The notes: generated by a model not told the origin, from the sequence alone. A DNA stretch of 64,000 nucleotides from Tieghemostelium lacteum (GCA_001606155.1 LODT01000047.1:213423-277422), one strand, 5' to 3'; numbered from the stretch's first letter, positions 1 to 9,833 are shown. Translations and numbers: made by a program.

Positions 1-658
1 TCTATGTGCTTTTGGTACTACTGCTGGTGTACCTATAATGGATCTGGCATGACGACGGACTGCGTTATGTTCTCTATAAGTCACATCATAATAAATACAA
101 TATTGGTCATCGGGCTTAATGCCCTCTTCTAAAACCAATTTGGCGTATTTTAGTCTCTCTAATTTTAGCTCTGCGGAATTCCTTTCAATCTCCTCGTCCA
201 TTGATACTTTATAACTATAGTTTTTATCTTTCAGATATTTATTGACTGTTGTCTTACTAATGGTGAATGTTGGGTCAACTGTTTGAGTTTGCTGTATTAA
301 TTTTTTGGCCAATTCATGACCACTTAGGGTATTATCAATTTTCAATTGTTCAATAAGAAAATTTCCTTTTACTTCATCTATTTTCTTTTTTTTTTAGAGC
401 TCCTTCAGAACTACCTCTTTTTTTTGGTACCAATGAGTATAGATCATCTTGTCTAAATTTTCTAAGTTTTTGGTACAGAGTTGACAGAGGGATATCATAT
501 TTTTGTGATACTTCTGGTACGGTGGTCATGGAAGCTTCTTCTATTATATTACACCATCCCTGGTAGTCTTTAAATTGATATTTTCCTCTTTCTTTTCTTT
601 TTGTTGTTTTTTTTGTTGTAGTTGTAGTTGTATTTGATATCATTTTTAAGTTATTCAT
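1..658 (-). mobile_element. Tc1/mariner-like transposase, partial and frameshifted
   Basis: DNA transposase of the IS630/Tc1/mariner (DDE) kind, by layout. From the ATG at 658 the protein has a Thr/Lys-rich start, then a helix-turn-helix region (VPEVSQKYDIPLSTLYQKL). The frame stops at 374-376. If one base is skipped in the A10 run (386-395 on the plus strand) the reading continues open to the window edge. That part carries a second helix-turn-helix-like stretch (ISKTTVNKYLKDKNYSYK), then a linker, then YCIYYDVTYREHNAVRRHAR, which sits and looks like the first catalytic Asp block (normally DETGF...RR.G) of this family. The remaining catalytic residues lie outside the window. The run could be a true mutation, a sequencing error, or slippage during expression. 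I do not recognise the subfamily; no copy of it is seen elsewhere in the window. Confidence 0.75.
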
Positions 659-757
659 ATAATGGATTATAGAATAATTTTAAAATTCATTCAAAATATA
701 AAATTTTAATGTTAATATTTATTTTTAAATTCATAATTGAATTTCAAAATTAACCCC

Positions 758-789
758 GGGGTATAAATAAATCGATTTATTTATACCCC
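758..789. repeat. 32-bp perfect palindrome upstream of the transposase
   Basis: Bases 758-773 (GGGGTATAAATAAATC) are followed at once by their exact reverse complement (774-789), with no spacer. A CCCCGGGG palindrome overlaps its left edge (754-761). It lies 100 bp upstream of the transposase start, where a terminal or sub-terminal inverted repeat of the element could be. AT-rich flanks on both sides (about 670-750 and 795-870) also show loose mutual complementarity. Confidence 0.85.
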
Positions 790-942
790 CATTTTAGTGG
801 TACCATTTTTATAAATATTTTAAAAAATGAATTTAAAATGAAATTGAAATTTTGTATGAAATTTGAATTTTCAGACTGCGCCAAAATTTAAATAAAGAAT
901 TTTTTTTTTTTAATTTTTAATATTAGTTTTTAAGTTCAAACT

Positions 943-2527
943 ATGAATTTATTTGAAATTTGCTTAAATTCTATTACAAATTTAATAGATGATAATAATA
1001 ATAATGAAATTTTTAAAAATTTATCATTGGAACAATATCAACAACTTTTGGATTGTTTATTAAGTAAATCAAAATTAACATTTAATATAATTAGTCAAAT
1101 ATCAATATCATTACCATTAGATTTTATAACACATTTGGATTTTCAATCAACAGATATATCATGTTTTCATTTAAAATTAATTTCAAGTAAGTTACTTTGT
1201 TTTAATAAATAATACAGAAAACTAATTTTTTTATTTTTTATTAGAAATTAAAACTATAAGATCATTAAATTTATCAAAATGTACAAGATTTGAAAGTAAA
1301 TCATTAAGATATCTTTGTGAATTACCAAAATTATTGTATCTGGATTTATCTAAATGTAATATTACCAATGAATCCATGAGATTTTTAAAGTTGATGCCTA
1401 GAATTGAAATTTTGGATATATCATATTGTTTGAAATTAAGTGATAAAGGGTTACAGTATATAAGTAAAAGTAATACAATTAAAAAAGTAATTGCTAGATC
1501 AGTACCTCTAACTGATAAATGTATACTTTATATCTCCAAAAAGATAAATCAACAAAGAAAACAATTTCAAACTGTATCACTATTTCAATCTCTATTGGAA
1601 ATTCAATTATCTGATACATTATTAAGTGATCAGGCAATAGAAGGTTTTAAAGAATTTCCAATTCTATCCTATCTAGATTTGTATAATACACCCAAAATTA
1701 CAGTAGAATCATTACAATCATTGGAACATCATTTTAATACAAAATGTCCAAATGTAATTAATTGTCTATTGAATACACAATCAAAGAGGTTAGAAATTAA
1801 TAGAATTACAAATAAATTTGAAGAACCTGATTTAGTTCTATCAAATAACAAACTTTGGCCAATTCATAAAATTCAACATTTTATAATACAACAACAACCA
1901 TCTTCAACTAGTAAACTTCTAAATAATAGTGATAATAATTTAGATACAAGTTTAAATAGTAGTACAAGTAGTTTAAATAATAGTTTTCAAGAGATGGATA
2001 ATGATAACTCTATAAACTCTATAAACTTATCAATATATTTACCAAATGAACAACAACAACAAAAGAAAAGACAAAGAGATCAAGATGATAAATTAAATGA
2101 AAAAAGAGATTTTAAATTGTATAAAGATTCATTTTCACAATCACCAACTAAAGTATCCTATGGCACAATTCACCAATCACCATCTAGATTAAATATTTAT
2201 AGTAACGGTGATATTCTATCAAATATTACCAATTTACAAGTTTATAATAATATTAATAACTGTAGTTTAAAATCACCAATTAATTTAGTTCATCAATCAC
2301 CACATAAATTATTTAATTGTAATCATTTATCACTTAATACTTTAACTCCATTAGTATCACCAAAATCTAATCGTAAACTGAATCAGTACTATAGTACCAC
2401 CAATACCGATATAAAACCAAAAATGAATAATGGATATTTTCTAACACCAACTAAATCTACCAAAAAACCAATGACACCAAAAATTAATAATGACAATGAT
2501 AAAATAAAGGAAAAACTCTTCATTTAA
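943..2527 (+). CDS. Leucine-rich-repeat protein with Ser-Pro-rich tail
   Basis: Two exons, 943-1186 and 1245-2527 (phase 1 intron, GTAAGT...TTAG), give 508 aa. The first ~260 residues hold leucine-rich repeats of the type seen in F-box/LRR proteins (for example LLYLDLSKCNITNESMRFLK and IEILDISYCLKLSDKGLQYI). An N-terminal F-box is not clear, though the leading helices around residues 25-60 could be a degenerate one. The last ~240 residues are low-complexity (Asn, Ser, Gln) with several S/T-P sites (SPTK, QSPSR, SPHK, TPLVSPKS), which could be proline-directed kinase sites. Likely a binding or adaptor protein; the partner is unknown. It ends 31 bp before the stop of the opposing gene. Confidence 0.8.
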
Positions 2528-2558
2528 TAAATAATTTACCCTATATTTACATGTATTC

Positions 2559-3013
2559 TTATTTCTCTTTTATATATTGTGACAGTAATTCAAATACTTT
2601 TTTTTCTATATATGTTTCTAATGCTGGTATTTCAGTAGCTATTTGACAACTTAAAAATATTTGAACTTTAAATTTTAAAACTAATCTTTGTGATAATGAT
2701 ATATTTGTTGATTGATCTTTACTTGAACTTTTTATTAATTCTGAATATGCTGGTATTGTTTCCTAGTTTATTGTACATAATGTATTAATATTTATAAATT
2801 GACATTTATTAAAGATTATTTAAATACCATTGGTAATTTCATTGAAACTATCATTGAATTTAATGATGCTTGTGATGCTGTATCACCTATCCATATAAAT
2901 ATAGGTGATCCCTCCTGTTTAAATAAATAAAATAGAAAATATAGCTTTGTATTTTCATATAAATCTATATATCTTTTAATTATTAAATTTGATGTATTTA
3001 CTTCTGTCTCCAT
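2559..3013 (-). CDS. psmg4: Proteasome assembly chaperone 4 (PSMG4-like)
   Basis: Exons 2828-3013 and 2559-2762 (phase 0 intron, GTATTT...CTAG) give 129 aa, the usual size for PSMG4 (human 123). Recognisable features are the central FIWIGDTASQASLNSMIVSM strand-helix block (human: LFLWVGATPHLRNLAVAM) and the second-exon helix SLSQRLVLKFKVQIFLSCQI ahead of the C-terminal amphipathic helix. In other eukaryotes PSMG3-PSMG4 binds alpha subunits to start assembly of the 20S proteasome alpha ring. Family assignment rests on this motif match; such small chaperones diverge fast. It is head-to-head with the NDUFAF6-like gene, start codons 63 bp apart. Confidence 0.75.
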
Positions 3014-3076
3014 GTTGAAAATTTTCGAATAAAATAAATTTTTTTTTTAATCTTGTATTGAACTTTCTGTTAAACA

Positions 3077-4258
3077 ATGAAATCATTATTTAATATATCC
3101 TTAAGTTCATATAGGTTATATTATTCAAAATCATCATTAATATCAAATTCAATAAAAAATATTAATAATTTTAGATATTTTACAACTATTAATAATAAAC
3201 CGCAACAACAACAAATTAATAATAAACCACAACAACAACAAATTAATGTAAATCCAACCAATATAAGTAATATAAATAGTGAACTTTTAAAAGATAAATC
3301 ATCACCATCATCAAAATCTATAACTATAGATCAATTAGCAGATCAAAACGATTATAATTATGTTTTTGAAAGAGCAAAGATTTGTGATAAAGAAAACTAT
3401 CTATGTACTCTATTGATTAAAGATTTATCTGCTAGAAGATGTGCTTTTGCAATTAGAGCTTTTAATATTGAAACTGTTGCTAATGATTTCACACCCAAAG
3501 TTGAAAAAATGTCGAAATTAAGATTATCATTTTGGAAAGATGCTATTAATAATTTTTATAATGTAAGTTTACCAAACCAAATAGATACTCTACTGAAATA
3601 TATATATTTACTATTTAATGTTTAATAAAAATAGGGTAAAGTTTATGATCAACCATTATCAAGAGTTTTAGCACAATTTATAAAAGAAAAACAGTTGAGT
3701 AAAACTTGGTTTATAAGATTATTGAATAGAAGAGAAAAGGATTTGGCAACTATTCAATTGAAGGATATGGAAGAATTGGAACAGTATTGCGATGATATTC
3801 AAACTTCAATGTTGTTATTGACATTGGAAGGTATGGGTATAAAAGGTAATCATGATATCGAACATTGTGCTAGTCATTTAGGTAAAGCTGTTGGTTTAAT
3901 GATTTTAATCAGAGGCACTCAATTTCACATTTCCAAAAGAAAGATTTATATTCCAGTCAGTTTGACTACAAAACATGGAATCAATATTGAGGCTCTCTAT
4001 AGAGGTGATCGTCAAGCTGAAAAACTTAAAGAGGCAATTTACGAAATGGCATCTAGAGCAAAAATGCATCTTGACAAAGCTAGATCATTTACAGTTCCTC
4101 AACCTGCCAATCAAGCTTTTATCATTGCAGAAATTGTTGATGATTTCTTAGAGAATCTACGTACCATTGATTTTAATATTTATGCTTTGGATTCTGGTAA
4201 ACAATCACCATGGTTGTTATTAAAATTATATAAAAATAAATTATTTGGTAAATTTTAA
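3077..4258 (+). CDS. ndufaf6: NDUFAF6-like mitochondrial complex I assembly factor
   Basis: Exons 3077-3562 and 3635-4258 (phase 0, GTAAGT...ATAG) give 369 aa. The protein is a squalene/phytoene-synthase-fold member of the NDUFAF6 type: residues ~90-160 (CTLLIKDLSARRCAFAIRAF, LRLSFWKDAINNFY) and the second-exon stretch with MEELEQYCDDIQTSMLLLTL, HCASHLGKAVGLMILIRGTQ and FHISKRKIYIPVSL match that family. The Asp-rich prenyl-diphosphate sites of true phytoene synthases are not intact, as expected for the assembly factor. The first ~45 residues are rich in Ser, Tyr, Lys, Arg and Asn and lack acids, fitting a mitochondrial targeting peptide. A short duplicated NNKPQQQQI repeat follows. Role by family: early assembly of respiratory complex I. 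Confidence 0.88.
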
Positions 4259-4315
4259 AAATTATCCAAATTCATTTTATATATTTATATACATGTGTGT
4301 TTCGGTTTATTATAA

Positions 4316-4813
4316 TTATTGTTGCGGATGTAATTTTTGATAGGCTTGAATAAATTCTATAATTTCTGTATCTTCGGTAACTTGAATGGGAGTTTCGTCG
4401 TCTTTATTTTTGACATTTAAAGGTGCACCAGCAGCTAATAAAATGGGTATTAATTCACCATCCTCGCACATTACTGCCAAATGAAGTGGTGTATTACTAT
4501 CAATATCACCAATAGAAAGGTCAGCACCTGCACTAATGAGGAACTTAACCATATCTACTTCACCTCTTCTTACTGCTTCGTGTAGAGGTGTTGATCCAAA
4601 ATTATTTTCTGCATTTATATTTGATCCTTTACTGAGAAGTAATTGTGCAATCTTTATATCTCCAATTCTCGATGCAAAATGTAGTGCTTGTAATCCACCA
4701 AAATCTTCATCATCTAATTTACATATACCATTCTCTAATAATTTTAATACATCATTATAATCTCCACTTAAAACTGCTTCGTGTAGTTTTGGTAGTTGAT
4801 TACTATCACTCAT
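4316..4813 (-). CDS. Small ankyrin-repeat protein
   Basis: A single exon of 165 aa. I start it at the ATG at 4813 ([15 protein letters not shown]); an upstream in-frame ATG at 4951 would add 46 Phe/Tyr-rich residues that look like untranslated leader. Four ankyrin repeats fill nearly the whole protein: [57 protein letters not shown] and [20 protein letters not shown], then a degenerate cap. No other domain is present, so it is a stand-alone protein-binding module of unknown partner. It is tail-to-tail with the NDUFAF6-like gene. Confidence 0.85.
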   Translation of the reverse strand: MSDSNQLPKLHEAVLSGDYNDVLKLLENGICKLDDEDFGGLQALHFASRIGDIKIAQLLLSKGSNINAENNFGSTPLHEAVRRGEVDMVKFLISAGADLSIGDIDSNTPLHLAVMCEDGELIPILLAAGAPLNVKNKDDETPIQVTEDTEIIEFIQAYQKLHPQQ

Positions 4814-5039
4814 TTGTTTTGAATAAAAAAGAAAGAAAAAAAAAAAAACGAATAGATTAAATAAATTTAGGTATTGGTAGATGGTAGTCTTTTTAATGTA
4901 TTGTGAAACGGATAAATTAATTATTTCATTATTGGCTTTTTTAAAGAACATTTTTTTTTTCTTTAAAAAACATTTTTTGGTTTTTTTTTTGAAGAATTAA
5001 GAAATTTAATCATCAAAAGTTCTTTTTAACACATGTAAA

Positions 5040-5135
5040 GGGCGTTTGGTGAATATGGTATCACGTTCGGTTTGCAACAATACAGCAATATTTCAATACT
5101 CCGAAAGATGACGAGATCGATACTCGTAACGTCCA
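5040..5135 (+). tRNA. tRNA-Ala (anticodon TGC) with 23-nt intron
   Basis: A full cloverleaf can be drawn. The acceptor stem is GGGCGTT (5040-5046) with AACGTCC (5128-5134), containing the G3:U70 wobble that marks tRNA-Ala; the discriminator is A5135. The D-arm is GTGA/TCAC with GG in its loop. The anticodon stem is TTCGG/CCGAA, loop TTTGCA-T, anticodon TGC at 5073-5075. The intron is 5077-5099, in the canonical 37/38 position, and its GCAA can pair with the anticodon TTGC. The T-arm is ACGAG/CTCGT. The T-loop reads ATCGATA, with A at positions 54 and 60 where elongator tRNAs usually have T54. A T-rich terminator follows within 5 nt. Confidence 0.88.
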
Positions 5136-5880
5136 GCTTTTTGTTTTTTTTGGGACTTTGCAAATTTTTTTTCCCCCAGATTTTTGTAATAGTAATGCCT
5201 CGGGCCCTAGGTATATATTATAACTGATATGTTTTTGATGAATAGGTCATATGATAGTTTTTATTTTATGAATTTGTACACAATTAAGATAGGAATAATA
5301 GATGTTTTATGTAAATTGTAGCAGTAATGGTCCTTACTGCAACTCAGATCTCAATTCATCTACGAATCTCAGATACACTACGATTCGTTTCCCAACTCCT
5401 TTATATTTTCCCACCTTAAACTATACAACATTACATACAAAATAAACACAAAAAATTTTTCCCTTTTAAAAAAAAAACTCAAAATACCAAGAATATAGAC
5501 TTTGAACTTAAATAAAAGAGTTTTTTTTACTATTAATTGAATCCTGAAAAAATAGGTATATACTATCTCATTTTATAATTATTTTACAATATCTATAAAT
5601 TTTGTAAAATTGATTTAACGTTATTAATAAATTTATTAAGGTCGATACCTTGATTCTAAAAAGATTGTTTGATTCTATTTTTATCACCATCATTGAAATG
5701 AAAAAATGTTTAAACTTGGACAATTTTATTAGTATATTTATATAAAAAATATAATTTAAAAAATTGAAAAATGTAAGATGTAAGATATTAATACCAAAAT
5801 TAAAAAAACTAAATAGTACCACGTTAATTAAAAGGAACTCATTATCTTATTTCGAAATAATAAATTATTATTAGATTTAT
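5136..5880. other. Intergenic stretch after tRNA-Ala
   Basis: No gene is supported here. It holds the tRNA terminator (T-tracts at 5138-5148), a small GC-rich patch (CTCGGGCCCTAGG near 5200), a hairpin GCAGTAA-TGGTCC-TTACTGC (5321-5340), a C-rich non-coding patch (5340-5415) and one copy of a 35-bp repeat (5544-5578). An AT-rich minus-strand reading from 5822 to 5568 has no family resemblance and biased composition, so I leave it out. Confidence 0.5.
5544..5578 (+). repeat. 35-bp dispersed repeat, copy 1
   Basis: This matches 10642-10676 at 32 of 35 positions in the same orientation (CTGAAAAAATAG..TATATAC.ATCTCATT.TATAA). It lies just downstream of the 3' end of the gene at 5881-7374. The second copy lies on the same side of the partial duplicate of that gene, so the pair may mark the left edge of a duplicated block. 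Confidence 0.7.
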
Positions 5881-7374
5881 TTAAAACCAAAATCTATTCC
5901 GGAATAGGTTTTCAAAATAAAAATAAAATGAAAATATGAATTGGAAAAGTGAAAGATTCACAGTGCCATGAACAACAACTTGAGTATTGATATCAGAGGC
6001 TTTGGGTTCATCAGGTGGCAATTCTTCAGGTTCAGTAATGGTAATTTCATCATGTTTTTCTACTGGTAGATCAAACATAGTTTCTTGAATATGGTAATTG
6101 ACCAAACAATTTTGACAAGTCTTTGATGTTGATACAATTGGAAGAGGACATGGAAGAAGAAGTACTTTAGGTGGAGGAGCTAATTCGTATTGTACGACAG
6201 GTTCTAATGAGATGTAAGTGAATTGGTACTGTGGTTCACTAAATGGTAGATATAGTGTTGGTAATTTGAAAAAGGCTTGCATAGACAAGCAAAAGAGACT
6301 AGATAGAAAACAAACTAATAAAATCAACCACCATATCTTGAGTGTATATATACTGTGGACTGTTTCATGGCAATCAAATTTATCTATTGTTTCAGAGACT
6401 AATTCTGAATCAAAACTACTAATACAATTGGATTCCAATACTATTGGGTCAACAGTAATACAATTAATAACCAATGTACCAATATTAAAATCTTCTTCTT
6501 TTTCTTCTTTTTTCTCTTCTTCTTTTTCTTTAGTGGATGATTCAGACTTTGGAACCAAATCTTCAGACTGAATTAATGGCTGAGTGCTGATAATTGGAAT
6601 CAACATTTCATCAGTTTTTGTATTGGGTTCAATACTATTTTCACTAGAATTGTTATCACCAGTATTTGAGTCGACTTCAGTTAGATTTCTTTCTTGATCC
6701 TGTTCAGTTGATAGCTGTGGAATCAAATTTTTTAATGGTTCAACCAGATTCTCTTGTTGAACAGTATCTACCAATATTTTTTGTTGTTTTTTGTTTAATC
6801 TAGCCAATTTCTGTTCTTTCATTTTTAAATGGAAATTTAAATTCTTTTGTTGTTTTTTAGAGATTGGCTTCTCACTTGTAACAACACCAGTACATTGAGT
6901 TTCTCCAGAGACACTTAAAACACCAGAAGAACCAACATCTTGTATAATGCAAGAGTTTGAACTAACTGGAGTGGAAGTAGTAGATAGAGTAGATTGAATA
7001 TTTGTTTCAAATGAAGGACTTGGAATTGTAGATTGAATAGATTTAATTGATTTAGAAGTGGAGGTATTGTTGTTGATATTGATGTTTGTGTTGTTGGTGT
7101 TGATGATTTTGTTGTTCTTTGTAGCCAACAATTGTTCTCTTAACTCTCTTTCCTTGGCTTTAAGATCAAAATCAACTTTTTGAACAGGAACTTTAGTTTC
7201 TGTCTCCATCTTTTGAGCAATCAATTCTGCTCTAAGTTCTTTCTCTCTTTTATTCAAATAGTTGCTGTTTTGTTTGTTGTTGGACTTGTTGGATTTGTTG
7301 TTGTTATTATTATTGTTGGATTTGTTGTTGTTGGATTTGTTGTTGGTGTTGTTGAATTTAATTGAGGAATTCAT
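5881..7374 (-). CDS. Unknown low-complexity single-pass membrane protein
   Basis: 497 aa from the ATG at 7374 (an in-frame ATG at 7386 adds four residues). I do not recognise a family. Residues 1-35 are Asn/Lys/Ser-rich. Two related charged segments follow (NKREKELRAEL and KAKERELREQL). The middle is Ser/Thr-rich with a Lys/Glu run (KEKEEEKKEEKEED). One clear membrane segment lies around residue 350 (WWLILLVCFLSSLFCLSMQA). It is followed by a Pro-rich, Cys-containing part and a second hydrophobic, Phe-rich C-terminus (LSLFQFIFSFYFYF). The last ~25 residues could instead be intron read-through if a weak GTGAAT donor is used, so the 3' end is uncertain. Its 5' end (7029-7374) has been copied to 11620-11833. 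Confidence 0.6.
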   Translation of the reverse strand: MNSSIKFNNTNNKSNNNKSNNNNNNNKSNKSNNKQNSNYLNKREKELRAELIAQKMETETKVPVQKVDFDLKAKERELREQLLATKNNKIINTNNTNININNNTSTSKSIKSIQSTIPSPSFETNIQSTLSTTSTPVSSNSCIIQDVGSSGVLSVSGETQCTGVVTSEKPISKKQQKNLNFHLKMKEQKLARLNKKQQKILVDTVQQENLVEPLKNLIPQLSTEQDQERNLTEVDSNTGDNNSSENSIEPNTKTDEMLIPIISTQPLIQSEDLVPKSESSTKEKEEEKKEEKEEDFNIGTLVINCITVDPIVLESNCISSFDSELVSETIDKFDCHETVHSIYTLKIWWLILLVCFLSSLFCLSMQAFFKLPTLYLPFSEPQYQFTYISLEPVVQYELAPPPKVLLLPCPLPIVSTSKTCQNCLVNYHIQETMFDLPVEKHDEITITEPEELPPDEPKASDINTQVVVHGTVNLSLFQFIFSFYFYFENLFRNRFWF

Positions 7375-7826
7375 TTTTAAAATCAAATGGAATAAATTAA
7401 TAAAGTGCTGAAGTTTTAATAACTGAAGAAATTAAATGGGTGTAATAAAAACTTTTGAATGCTATAAAGAAATTTTCTTTAATGAAAAAATAAAATTATT
7501 TATAATAAATTAAATATAAATAATATAAACCATTGTGATAAGAGTTTCATTTTTTTTTAATTTTTTTTTACTAAAACAGTGATGGTGATGAGATGGATTT
7601 TAATATTCACATATACATTATATTAATCCATTAGTTTACTATTAAAGACTAAATTGTATTCAAAAGTGATTTTGCACAAATTGCATTCACTTCATTATTT
7701 TTAATGTTACATACAATTGCTATTAAGACAATGAATCTTTAGCATTACTGAATAGTTCGTAACTTTATGATTTAGATTCCCTAGCCATGAGATAGTATCT
7801 CATTGAGTACACAACCATGATATAAT

Positions 7827-8026
7827 CTCTTTGAAAATGGCAAAGAAACCAAACCGATCCCGAAATTAAGTACCAATCACTAAGAGAAAGTTCTAGATAA
7901 CATTATTTCAAATAAAGGTGCATTTTGTACTTTTTTAAGACTTACAAGTAAGAAGATAGTGAGATTCATTAGTGATTGGTATTTAATTTCGGGGATTGGT
8001 TTGATTTCTTTGTCAGTTTCAAAGAG
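7827..8026. repeat. Imperfect inverted repeat, arms ~57 bp
   Basis: The left arm 7827-7883 (starting CTCTTTGAAAATGGCAAAG) is the near reverse complement of the right arm 7969-8026 (ending GTCAGTTTCAAAGAG), about 85% by eye. An 85-bp spacer includes one copy of a direct repeat. The structure resembles a small inverted-repeat element or a fold-back duplication. No target-site duplication is obvious. Confidence 0.8.
7919..7968 (+). repeat. 50-bp direct repeat, copy 1
   Basis: It shares the core TTTTTTAAGACTTACAAGTA and the following AGAAGATAGTG.GAGATTCA with 8251-8303. It lies in the spacer of the inverted repeat at 7827-8026. Confidence 0.8.
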
Positions 8027-8250
8027 ATATATTTTCATTTTACACTTTTGATGTTTTTTTGGGTGTTGGGGAGGAAAAAATTTAAAAATAGGATTATTTT
8101 TTTTACGTGATTGAAACCAATGAAGGTTTTGCAATTGCAAAGAGCTGTACAACAATGATAACATAAAAACTTTATAGACATGATAGAATACAATTCCCTA
8201 AAGGGGTATGTTGAACTTCTACAAGCTAGTAAGAATACAATTCTCAAAAG

Positions 8251-8303
8251 GGCATTTTTATACTTTTTTAAGACTTACAAGTAAGAAGATAGTGTGAGAT
8301 TCA
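8251..8303 (+). repeat. 50-bp direct repeat, copy 2
   Basis: Second copy of the repeat at 7919-7968. Just upstream, AGAATACAATTC..(T/A)AAAGGG also occurs twice (about 8184 and 8232), so this is a patchwork of local duplications. It ends 120 bp before the toxin-like gene. Confidence 0.8.
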
Positions 8304-8424
8304 ATGGTAAACTACAAATTATAAAAATTGATCAGGTTATATTAATATTATTTTTAAATTAATTATTTTTTTTGTTGTATTTAAAGGTAGTGGAAATTTA
8401 TTTTTAATATAACAAATTCATAAA

Positions 8425-9833
8425 ATGGATGATAAGTCAAAGGGAATTATATCAATAAAATCCAGTGAAGATAGTTTCATGGAATCAACTGGTAGTATTT
8501 TAAGTGGTGCAATTGGATCTATTCCAGTCGTTGGTAGCTTTTTAAGTGGTATTTTCGGTGCATTTTGGCCAGGTCCAAAATATATGACAGTTGAAGATTT
8601 TCAAAAAGAAATAAAAAAATTAAAAGAAGAAATGATAGCCATGATGGATTCAAAGATCGAAGCTGCACTTGATAAAGTTTTTAATGCAATTATCGACACT
8701 GAAGTTGTATCTTTAATTGATTCTGGTAATAATTTTTCTGATGCAGTAAATTTATGGGCAGAAAGAAATGGTCAAAAAGTTTCCAATCTCCCAAAGAAAA
8801 AAAGTAAATTTGCAATGGAGATTCAAGATTTAGGAGATGATTCAGTTAAAGAACTATGCAGAACTCAATATCAAATCTTCACTGATACAGCTCTAAGATG
8901 CATAAATGTCTTATCGGATGAAAGATTTATTGAATATTCATTATCTTCCCTTACATTTTCAATGGCACACTATGTATCTAGCCAATTGGAATGTATTGCT
9001 AATGGAACTTCATGGGGTTTTCCAGAGGAATTTATTGAAGGGTAAGAGATTTTTATATCTAGATTAATAGAACTCAATATTAGTTACTAATTTTTTTAAA
9101 AAGATTAAACAGTCATGGAGAGGTTACGGGTGTAAAGAATAAACTTCATCAAAAAATCAATAAATTCCATATGGATTTTGGAAAAGGTTATAATAGAGCT
9201 TTAAAAAAGGGTGCTAACCCAGGTGATGGAAATATGCATCCAATTATATCTGCTGCAGGTTTGATTAATTATTCAGATAAAAAATTATATCAATATCCAG
9301 TCGCTGTATATGTGCCTGAAACAAATGGACACTTTGTTATGGATAAACTTCAAAAAACATATGTTCCCTATACCCATTTCTTTCGAAATAGAGATACCAC
9401 AAAGGATGATGGTATAGTTGATCATGTTACGCATCATTACCAAATAACCCCTTTACCTAATCTATATCAGCATACAAATTTATTCACTTATAAATTTTCT
9501 GCCCCTCCAACAAGTAAAAAATTAATTGTGAATTTGCATCTTGCTACATTCGGTTCCGTTGAACATAAAATCTTTCTAACTTTGAATGGCTTTCAATATA
9601 ATTTCTCAACCAATTCTTTACCAATGAATTGTCCAACTATGGAAGTTATTAGAACAAGTATAGTTTCAGGTGGTCAAGTTCCATCGGACATAAAATATGG
9701 AATTTATCCAAAAATTTTAGATTTGTATACAAATCATACCTCAAATGAATTAAAAATATCATTTGAACAAGTTAATTACTCCAAAAGTGATTTTCTTCAC
9801 ATAGTTGATATAAATTTTACACTTTTGGAATAG
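8425..9833 (+). CDS. Delta-endotoxin N-domain-like protein
   Basis: Exons 8425-9041 and 9104-9833 (phase 2, GTAAGA...AAAG) give about 448 aa. Residues ~24-50 (SILSGAIGSIPVVGSFLSGI, then FGAFWPGP) followed by long amphipathic helices (KEIKKLKEEMIAMMDSKIEA) and W-containing helices resemble the pore-forming helical domain I of bacterial crystal (Cry) delta-endotoxins: a hydrophobic Gly/Pro-rich helix, then a WP motif, then a helical bundle. The C-terminal ~200 residues look beta-rich (alternating hydrophobic strands, LIVNLHLATFGS, HKIFLTLNGFQYNF). There is no signal peptide. This is resemblance only: toxicity is not shown, and the three-domain Cry layout is not complete. The intron and base composition fit the host genome. 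It sits in a repeat- and pseudogene-rich region. Alternatives are an unrelated helical-bundle protein of the same general design. Confidence 0.55.

Larger units (their letters stand above)
7387..8424. other. Repeat-rich intergenic region
   Basis: I see no intact gene in this 1 kb. The part from 7827 to 8303 is built from an inverted repeat, a 50-bp direct repeat and shorter duplicated pieces (listed separately). Two overlapping minus-strand readings (7880-8164 and 8035-8247) are products of those repeats and have no recognisable domain. They could be decayed coding sequence of a dictyostelid multigene family. Confidence 0.5.

Noticed and set aside
4822-4951. N-terminal extension of the ankyrin protein
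   Set aside because: Phe/Tyr/Ile-rich with a poly-Phe run from a T tract; looks like leader, and the ankyrin fold starts cleanly at the ATG at 4813.
5321-5415. CCTTACTGCAA (5332-5342), one base from the class I RNA motif
   Set aside because: It is half of a local hairpin (GCAGTAA/TTACTGC), there is no matching terminal stem at the right distance, and no DUSE-like box lies about 60 nt upstream.
7880-8247. Two overlapping minus-strand frames
   Set aside because: They are made of the inverted and direct repeats, show no domain, and are better explained as repeat sequence or decayed coding DNA.
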